A DNA stretch of 64,000 nt. Source: Paratinospora sagittata (lineage: Eukaryota; Streptophyta; Magnoliopsida; Ranunculales; Menispermaceae). The stretch is taken from positions 12,072,539 to 12,136,538 of the forward strand of contig CM069598.1 in assembly GCA_035771175.1 (NCBI GenBank). Direction: 5' to 3'. Shown piece after piece: positions 56,628-64,000 of this stretch. The notes beneath the pieces were generated by a model. The model was not told the origin of the DNA, ran no database searches, and worked only from the letters and a program-made list of their open reading frames with translations. Position 1 is the stretch's first letter, and every line of letters begins with the position of its first letter. Made by a program: the position numbers and the translations under genes.

Positions 56628-59600
56628 CTATCTGAAAGATTTTAGAAATCCATACTCCATACAGCAATTGATACTCTGCTCAATGATCTCTTTTAATCCA
56701 TACTTGTACTTAAACCCCAAATCTGTTAACTTCTTTGAAGATATCTTTGAGGGTAATGAACTATGCTCCTCCCAAGATCTGTTTAAGACAAAAGAATGAA
56801 ATTATGACCATGCTAACAAGATTTGTTGCATTTAAACAAGGTTAAAATAAGAGAAGTCTACCTTTGTGGATTAGAGCTTGAATACTCTAAAGTAAGTTGC
56901 TCTACCAGTTCAGACATAACACAACTGTGGGCAGAGCAAATATATTTACCCTTAGCTGCAGTTTGGTTCATTAAGAATATATGAGCATTGCATATATCAT
57001 CAATATGAACTAATGCTATTGATCCCATCCTCACATACACTGCAGATAATATAGAGTACAACTCCGGGTTCCCTGTAGATTCATCATAAATTGCTTTTCA
57101 GTTGCAAAATTTCGTGTTTCAAGTCATATTGTCTAGGCAGTATGTTATGTAACTTATGTAATTTACCTATTACACTAGCATTTCCTAACTAATACATTGA
57201 CAACACTAGTATCGCAAAGTATGATTTACCTATTATACTAGCATTTCCTAACTAATACATTGACAACACTAGTATCACAAAGGCATACTCTTATATAGTG
57301 CAAGGTATGACGAGGAAGATATATATTTGATGAATGACCTGTGATTGGCGATAACAGAACTTGAACACTAGCAGGAACCGTAGGGGTGAGGAAGGGGCCA
57401 GCCACCGTAGTTGTTATTACAGATACAAGATCAATTCCATTCTCGCTAGCAAATTGAAAAGCCGCCTGCTCGGAAAGAAGCTTTGAGAGGACATAAACCT
57501 GTAAATATAAGATTGAGACTTCCAAATGCCTTTTTAACTTGAATCTTTCAAGCATTATGATCATAGAATTTACAATGAAATTGAAATCTTACCCAACCGC
57601 TTGCCTTCTTGTTCCAGACATGATCAACGGGAGTTTGGCAAAACTCGTCTACAATTGGTTTCCAAGTTCCATCTTTATCTTTAGCAGTGATGGTACTGAT
57701 GGACGATGTGAGAACGACCCTTTTCAAAGATTTCTCTTTTAAACATGATTTAAGAAGATTTATAACTCCTTTGATTGCAGGGTCTAGTATATGTGTTTGA
57801 ACACGAGTCTCTTCCATTATAAAATAACACAAGAAAGAAAAATCAAATTACCAACCTTCAAGTGTTCTTAGATTTTATATGAAACACTAATAAAGCACAC
57901 TTGTTGCATTCTTTTATAAAAGAAGAGGAAACCATTTTAATCCTAGAAAGAAACAAAAAGAAGGAATTACTGAATAAATTATATATGTATATGTATACAT
58001 ACCAATGTTTTCTGTGGGAGAGCAATTAAATTCCATTGAAGCAGCGACGTGAAACACGCCATGGCAGCCTTTAACGGCCTCATCAAAGCTCCCTTCATCC
58101 TGCAAATCAGCTCTGAACACCCTCAATCGCTCGTTACATTTCCACATTGGCATCAAATGACAAATTTTCTCTGAGATTACAGAAAAATGAATTACCTACT
58201 GTTATTATTTTTATTTTTAAAATGCAACAATGATCTGACTTGATGAACAGGTAATCCAAGTTTCCATGCGAGGTACAACATGAATTCACACCCAACATTG
58301 GGTTGGGAAAGTGGCAGAGTTGAGGGACATATATAAAGTTTTACTATACAATAGATCTTGAGTTCGAGCCTTCCTACTTATACAATGACATTTTTAAATG
58401 TTTATGGCCTGCCCTAAAGAATTAGTAGGGGTGGCTCTTCCATTGAACTCAAAAAAAAAAGAAAAAAGAAAAAAGAAAGAATTCACTTTTGATTTTTTTT
58501 CATTTTAAATTGAATTCCACCCTCCCTTCCCTTCCATGCATTAAGGACACTAATAAAGATGGGATTTGATCTCAACATCCTCTTAACGTCTTAGGTATCA
58601 CATGTGATTTTCTTACTATTCAAAAGGTACAAGGTTTTATTGAAAAGGCATTGGTATATAAACCCATGTGATTTTTTGACTATTTTTTCATTCTGTACAC
58701 ATATAGGGTACTAGTTGATAAGATGGATTTAGATCTTAACTATTACAGATTGAGCACAGTAAAACACACCATAGACACCCACTCTTGACACTACCCATTA
58801 TATGTAGTCCGATCCCCTTAATCATGCATTACTTTTGATACTATGCCCATCGTATGTAGTTGGATGACCTCGAATCACATGTTACTTTAGACAATATACT
58901 CATTATGTTGTTAGTCATCTTGAATCATATATTATTTTTAATACTATTCTCACTATGTGTCATTAGATCACTTCAAATCACACATAGATATATAATTTGA
59001 GATGATCCCATAACACGCAATGAGCCTTACTAATATTAGACCTGTAACGGATTGGGTTAAAGCCAAAACCTAACTCAAACTAGTTCAGATTAGATTAAAT
59101 TGATTATTTGTGTTGAAATAATTTTTATTTATTTATTTTTATTTTTTTATAACTTAAACTTAAGAAGAAATAAATAATAATAATAAATAAAAAACTGATT
59201 GTTCTTAGTTAAAACAAAGAAAAAGGTAAAAACAATAGAGCTAATCTTGGGTCAATTTAGGGAAGAAGGGATTTTAGGGTTACGTGTTAAATACACAATC
59301 TAACCCAACTCGAACACTTAGATCAACCTAACCCATTTCATCAGATTATGTTAGGTTGATCAAGTTGGCATACACCCCTAACATAGCCCAACCTAACTCA
59401 GAGGCTTAGATCAACTCAATCCAATCTATCGAGTTATGTTTAGTTGATTAAGTTGGCTTACATCCCAACCCTAAAACTTAGATCAACCCAATCTAACCCT
59501 ATGATTATATTCGATTTGATGGAGTTGACTTCCCCTCCAAACGGGCATTGTTCTCCCTAAGTCACCTCTTAGCAGCAATGTTACTATGTTGTTAGGTTTA

Positions 59601-59890
59601 TTCGAATTAAAAGAGCAAGTTTAGACCTATATAACATTTTGGTAGAAAAGTGAATTTAAGTAGCTGCGCACTAGAAACCATAATCCGTAACATCATATAT
59701 CTGACACGATCGATGATTCAGAGAATCTCAGAAACGAACCTGGGTGTCTTGCAGTGGCGTGTACGAAGCACCCATTTTCAAGCAACAACTTCACCAGCCA
59801 CGAGCCCAAGTACCCTGTGGCACCCGTCACACAATACCTCTTCTTCTCCTCCGTCCCTTCTCCGGCGGCCCAACCACCCTCCATTTCCAT
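56628..59890 (-). CDS. NAD(P)-dependent reductase, DFR/ANR superfamily (At4g27250-like), six exons
   Basis: Exons on the minus strand: 59740-59890, 58003-58170, 57593-57810, 57339-57498, 56862-57072, 56628-56778; 352 aa, frame closed, GT-AG introns. The N-terminus has the cofactor motif [20 protein letters not shown]. Further phrases are [44 protein letters not shown] (catalytic Ser), the YxxxK pair in [25 protein letters not shown], and [15 protein letters not shown]. It belongs to the extended SDR family with dihydroflavonol reductase, anthocyanidin reductase and cinnamoyl-CoA reductase. From memory the closest Arabidopsis match is At4g27250, whose substrate is not known. It is not ANR itself, so no flavonoid role is claimed. 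Intron 1 (58171-59739) is 1.6 kb and repeat-bearing. Confidence 0.93.
58788..58990. repeat. ~51-bp tandem repeat, four diverged copies, in reductase intron 1
   Basis: Units start at about 58790, 58841, 58893 and 58943. Each has the pattern acta(n)ccattatgtag…gatcacttgaatcacatattactttt. They have diverged 15-30% by eye. Intronic. Confidence 0.7.
59297..59540. repeat. Degenerate 70-90-bp tandem repeat in reductase intron 1
   Basis: Three units carry cttagatcaac(c/t)(c/t)aa…gttaggttgatcaagttgg (from about 59313, 59401 and 59473). The cacccctaac ends and the gggttgg-type composition resemble 27360-27500. Possibly a relic of a TIR element. Confidence 0.55.
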
Positions 59891-60588
59891 TTCACAAACG
59901 GACCTAATTCTTATTATCTATTATAAGCTATGGCCCTCCGCCGCCGCCGCCATCAGACAAGAAAAGCCTGCATATCTCCACCAAATCCCATGTGTTTTAA
60001 AGAAAGAACATGATAATGTGGGCAATGTGGGTTCCTATTTTGATTTTTTTTTTTTGAAAAGAGATTTGTACATTTGTATATTTGTTGTTGGTAAATATTT
60101 ACCTAAAAAAATATAATAATACGTGCAATTATAAGTTAATATTTTTTATAGTCATTAAATTAATTATTACACACGTTAAAATGGGTGAAATAACCTTTTA
60201 TATATATATATATATATTATCAACTAAGAACTTAGTTGATTCAGTTCGAAGGGGTTGGGGACTTGCAACGTGGGTACGAGCCCTTCCCCGACAAATCTTT
60301 GATTGGAAGGAAAAATTTTTACTCTTTGAAGTTCTCGGCGTTATTTTGATACACAGCCAGAAAGAAAAGTTTTTCTCCCAATCGGTAAGGACAAATTTGT
60401 TTTTTGTCCTTTTGTGATATTTTTATAATTAAATATAGCAAATTGAGATCTTTGTCGAATTGAGAATCCGAGAAAAGAAAGTTTCTATTGTTGCGGAGAT
60501 TATTTTACTCACTTGGATTTTGGAATTTCTGATTTGGGTTCACTTTGGAATTCGAGTACTTTGGCAAGTTTTTCTTGTGGAAATTATT
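59891..60588 (+). other. Spacer and leader of the plus-strand Copia remnant
   Basis: 59891-60240 is the reductase 5' flank, with a short purine/pyrimidine-rich part and a (TA)n run at 60199-60216. From about 60240 the sequence is GC-richer and runs into the Copia gag at 60589; it may be its leader. I could not see a tRNA-Met primer site or an LTR. Confidence 0.4.
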
Positions 60589-61247
60589 ATGGCGAACAAA
60601 ACTGCATGCGTATCGAATGCAAAATTTAAGGTGAAAAAATTTAATGGCAATAATAATTTTGACATGTGACAAGTAAAAAGTCTAAGACATCTTCATACAA
60701 TATCGTTTATACAAGGCTTTAGCTCCAAGTGGAAGACCGACAAATATGTCAGATGAAGACTGAGCTCATGTGATACTATTCGATTGTGTTTGACAAGGGA
60801 GATCATAAATAGTATCAAACACGAGAAATCTGCAGCATCATTCTGGACTAAGTTGAAAAACTTGTATATGACAAAGTTTCTTACAAATATGTTGTATATA
60901 AAAAAAGAAGTTCTACATGTTTCGAATGAAAGAAAGTACAACTATATTTGTCGGTCAAAAGGTAGATGATGAAGATAAAACTCTACTCCTTATTTGTTCG
61001 CTCCCTGAGTCATATGAGAACTTGGCCACTATTTTGCTTTATGGGAAAGAGACTCTTGATTTTGATGATGTTTCAGCAATGCTTCTTTCAAATGAGATAA
61101 AGAAAAAGTCTTTTGTTAGAGATCTTCAAGTGGATGGTCTCGTTGTAAGGAGTAGATCTGTACAAAGGCCATATGGTGCATATGGTAGCTCTAGATCGAT
61201 AGGAAAATCTTCAGAGATATTTATTGCCGAAAAGGCCATGTAGAAGA
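60589..61247 (+). pseudogene. Copia gag remnant (plus strand)
   Basis: Starts MANKTACVSNAKFKVKKFNG with the same gag opening as Copia-1 (KFEVEKFNGTNNFDM there). Later frames contain NSIKHEKSAASFWTKLKNLY, DDEDKTLLLICSLPESYENL, LLYGKETLDFDDVSAMLLSN. It ends in the first half of a zinc knuckle (YCRKGHVE). Stops and frame changes are frequent. Only gag is present, about 660 bp. It ends at the target site of solo LTR B2 (61243-61247 is the left copy of the target duplication), and to the right of that LTR the sequence is no longer Copia. Confidence 0.8.
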
Positions 61248-63915
61248 TGTAACACTCCGTAGTTTTAATGAAATACATACGTTGAATTACGCATATATCG
61301 AGATGTATAATACACATATTTTATATATAGGAGCTAAATATACGCGTGTATAAAAATACATGCTAGATTTAAGAGGTATTAGTAAATAAATAAAATTATG
61401 CAATGAAGATGATATATATGGGATCATCCTCTGGGGGTGCTTACAAAGTAAAAAAAAATGAAATTGAATTAAATTGATTAATTTATAGGGTTGGTTAATT
61501 AAATAAGATTGTGAAGTGTATGAAGAGTTGTTAAAGTAATTGAATAGTTGCATGAGGAGCATGAGAAAAAAAATAAAATAAAGATCTCTCATTTCTAATC
61601 TATTTCTCTCTTTCTCCAACGCTTTAATAAAAAAAATAAAAAGAGAAAGAAGTTGCTAGAATGAGAAAGAGAAGAAAGAAGAACGGACGGAGAGAAGAAG
61701 GAAGAAGAGAATGAAAGGAGAAACATGAGATTCGCATCAAATCGGGACTCGCGGTAAGTAATTTTCATTCTATTTCTTCGTGAAATTAATATCTAAGCTA
61801 GATGTAACGATTCTAGCGGAGTAAATTTAGTTATGAGAGTTGTTTTACAGTGTTTTCAAAATTGGGGTTTTTACCCAACTTGAATGAAAAATTGTTCGAA
61901 AGGTGAAAAAATACTCCCTAGACTGTAGGAGCCCCGAATATGTGGTTAGATTTCATTGATTTGTTATTTGGAAGTTTTATGGCTGTTGAAAGTTTGTTAG
62001 AAATTAGAGTTCATATTAGAAACCTTTCGAATCATATTAAAACCCGATGAAACTCCAGTTTAAGGCTATAGAATGGTAGAATGAACTGTTATGAGTCCAT
62101 CAATGCTAATTTCATGATTTTTAGAGACTGTTTGACAATTTTAGTAAAAATTTACATATTTCCAATGAATAGCGAAGACGTGAATAGTGACAAAATAGTA
62201 CCGTGATCATATCTCGTGAATAAAATGGAATTAGAATCTAATGATACTCCGATTTGAGATCATAGAATAGTAGAGAACTGAATTCCGAACGTTTCGATGT
62301 TAAGATCATGATTTTTGGATATGATTTGATATTTTTAGTAGCTAAATATATGATTTTTGTGAGTAAAATTGACTTTGGATGCCTCCGCGAACGTGTAAAA
62401 CCTTAGTAAAATACCTGTTGAAGGTAGTATGACGAATTTTACACGTGTCGATATGGACAGAATAATTTTAGGAATGTTCTATATTTTTAATAAAAATTGA
62501 TATATGTTACAGGAGAAAAATAAAACTAAGAACTAGTGAAAATATGAATTGGAAATCTATTTTCACTGTTCTTTCTTGTGAAAATATCTAGATTCACCAC
62601 ATAAACGAGATAGTAGTTTCTTCAACTGCTTATGAGTCCTAAATTGAGTTGGAATTTAAATTCACAGAATGTGTATAAGATATTTTAGGTTGATCTTTAT
62701 TATTAGTGATTTGAAGTGAGTCGAGATAAATAGATATGAATATATGAAATTGAATTATGAAGTCGTTGTGATAGGTTGAATTAGTTGGATTTAAATTGGA
62801 GCTGGACTCGAAAGCGACGTGATTGTAATTAAATTGAAAAGTCTTGTACTTTGAGTATATTTTCATGATTTTGGTTCTTGTATGACATTTTATATATATG
62901 AAATGTTTGAATGTAAATATGCTATGCATATATTGTTGCATTATGTTTTAATTTGCATTCATAAATGATTTTTTTAAGCATTGGAGCATGTGAGACTTGC
63001 AAATGCAAGTTGATGTCATTTCGTTAGGAATTAGACTCAGATGAGTGTTATGCGTAACCTCATTGTCAGTAGGCTTGTCCTAACAATGATTGGAGATCCT
63101 TGAAATGATTGTGAATTGGGTAATGAGAGGCTGTGGCTACCTTGTAACGGCCATACAAGGGTTAGACTCGCTCTCTTGCCTTGAAGGAGGGAGATTATGG
63201 ATTTCGTGAAAAAAAAAAGCATGCATTATTTTCTTGAAAACTCATGAAATTTATGTTGTTGACATGTATAATATATTCGTTGAATGATGCATGTGTTTAA
63301 TAATGGGTTGAAATGCTTTTAAATGTCATGTTTCCCTAAATGCATGCGATTGCCATATCAAGAAATATATTCACTGAGCTGTTGATTGCTCACTCTATTT
63401 CCTCCAATATTTCAGGTATCGAGTCAAAGGGAAAAGGAAAAATTCATGAGTGATAATCACGTGATTGCATTCGTCTGATATATGTATGTCTGCAATGGAG
63501 GATATGAGTTACTTTTATTTATTTTGATAAGTATCATTATCACATACTATATATATAATATCACCTAGATGGTTGTGTGGTAATGTAAATTATAGTTAAA
63601 TATTTTAGTCATACAATGCTTGTGATGATGGAATGAGATGATCGTAAGTATCTATCATGTGAGAATTTGATGTGTGAATGAATGGAATGAATGAGATGAT
63701 TATATATATATATTTGATTTGATTTGTGGTATATTAGGAAAAAAATGTGAATTGTCCATTTTATGGAGAGGTGCTGTCAACATTTCTGAAAATTTTGGGA
63801 ATTATTGTGAATGTCTGTTGAGGCTGATAGTGTATTGTATATTGTATATGAGATGTACGGTATATAGTACACTGTGCCGGTCATGACGCCAGCCTACGTC
63901 AGGGGCGTCGTGACA
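61248..63915 (+). mobile_element. Solo LTR, family B, second copy (2668 bp)
   Basis: Begins tgtaacactccgtag and ends aggggcgtcgtgaca (TG…CA), flanked by perfect 5-bp duplications gaaga (61243-61247 and 63916-63920). It is the reverse complement of the family at 23223-25324; both ends and the internal ggtcatgacg(t/c)cagcctacgtc block agree. It is about 560 bp longer, mainly around 61850-62450, where phrases such as gattt(g/t)gagatcatagaatagtag occur twice. No internal coding sequence is present. Confidence 0.93.
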
Positions 63916-64000
63916 GAAGATATCGTTAGAGCCCATGTTTTTCTTGCCGAAAAGGAATCAACATCTGGTCGATATATTTGTTGTGCTATTAACAGCAGTG
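63916..64000 (+). pseudogene. Partial exon of an anthocyanidin reductase (ANR/BANYULS-type) gene
   Basis: The last 85 bases read in one frame as EDIVRAHVFLAEKESTSG then RYICCAINSS, and the window ends. This is the ANR signature (family form: VEDVCRAHIFVAEKESASG…RYICCAANTS, from memory), near the middle of the exon that corresponds to exon 5 of the reductase at 56628-59890. ANR makes flavan-3-ols (epicatechin) from anthocyanidins in the cytosol. The exon's upstream part is missing: the sequence to the left, once the solo LTR is removed, is Copia gag. It may be a truncated copy or a real gene whose 5' exons were displaced. The 3' side lies outside the window. Confidence 0.7.

Noticed and set aside
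58441..58500. A-rich run near 58450 as a SINE or retrogene tail
   Set aside because: No head with Pol III boxes and no flanking duplication could be seen. The preceding gttcgagccttcc-like phrase (about 58364) hints at a decayed SINE but is too weak to call.
61287..61619. 110-codon minus-strand frame in the second family B LTR
   Set aside because: Low-complexity Phe/Ile/Tyr/Leu composition from AT-rich LTR DNA; no match in the other LTR copy.
1..64000. tRNA, rRNA, organelle insertions, CRISPR arrays or a prokaryote-like operon
   Set aside because: I looked for cloverleaf ends with A/B boxes outside SINEs, rRNA motifs and regularly spaced repeats, and found none. The only B-box-like sites belong to the SINEs.

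Overview
This is nuclear DNA of a flowering plant, almost certainly a eudicot. The evidence is AT-rich introns and spacers, GT-AG introns, a DYW-type PPR gene, a class I formin, an intron-containing H2A gene, DUF1218 and anthocyanidin-reductase-like genes, and LTR retrotransposons with the tRNA-Met-type primer site TGGTATCAGAGCC. I cannot name the species.

Positions 1-2240 hold an inverted repeat and exon-like coiled-coil segments I do not recognise. About 2240-26757 is a dense pile of minus-strand LTR retrotransposons. Copia-1 (2364-11526) has both LTRs and sits inside the 3' LTR of Copia-2 (about 2240-2363 plus 11527 to about 15640). A 2.9-kb solo LTR (family A, TSD ggcct) sits inside Copia-1. 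Copia-3 (about 15640-19527) follows, then a chromovirus-like Gypsy element (19528 to about 26757) that keeps one family A LTR. This Gypsy copy is itself interrupted by a solo LTR of a second family (B, TSD tgcca) and is cut off inside its reverse transcriptase. None of the element proteins is intact.

Positions 28.9-60 kb are gene-bearing. In order: a six-exon class I formin (+), a single-exon DYW PPR gene (+), a PNO1-like KH ribosome-biogenesis gene (+), histone H2A (-), a DUF1218 membrane protein (-), a C2H2 zinc-finger gene (+), and a six-exon Rossmann-fold reductase of the DFR/ANR superfamily (-). All seven models close in frame with canonical splice sites. From memory, the order H2A, zinc finger, reductase matches Arabidopsis At4g27230-At4g27240-At4g27250, which suggests conserved microsynteny with a DUF1218 gene between. 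Introns and spacers carry small non-autonomous elements: a hAT-type element with a nested Au-like SINE in formin intron 1, a second SINE inside a long-TIR element upstream, and several short foldback repeats.

After about 60.5 kb there is a Copia gag remnant on the plus strand, then a second family B solo LTR in the opposite orientation (61248-63915, TSD gaaga). The window ends in 85 bp that encode a piece of a true anthocyanidin reductase (ANR/BANYULS-type) exon fused directly to the gag remnant.

I saw no tRNA, rRNA, CRISPR array or obviously new multi-gene system. The most unusual parts are the datable insertion stratigraphy with exact TSDs, the 614-bp internal duplication in Copia-1, and the gag/ANR junction.
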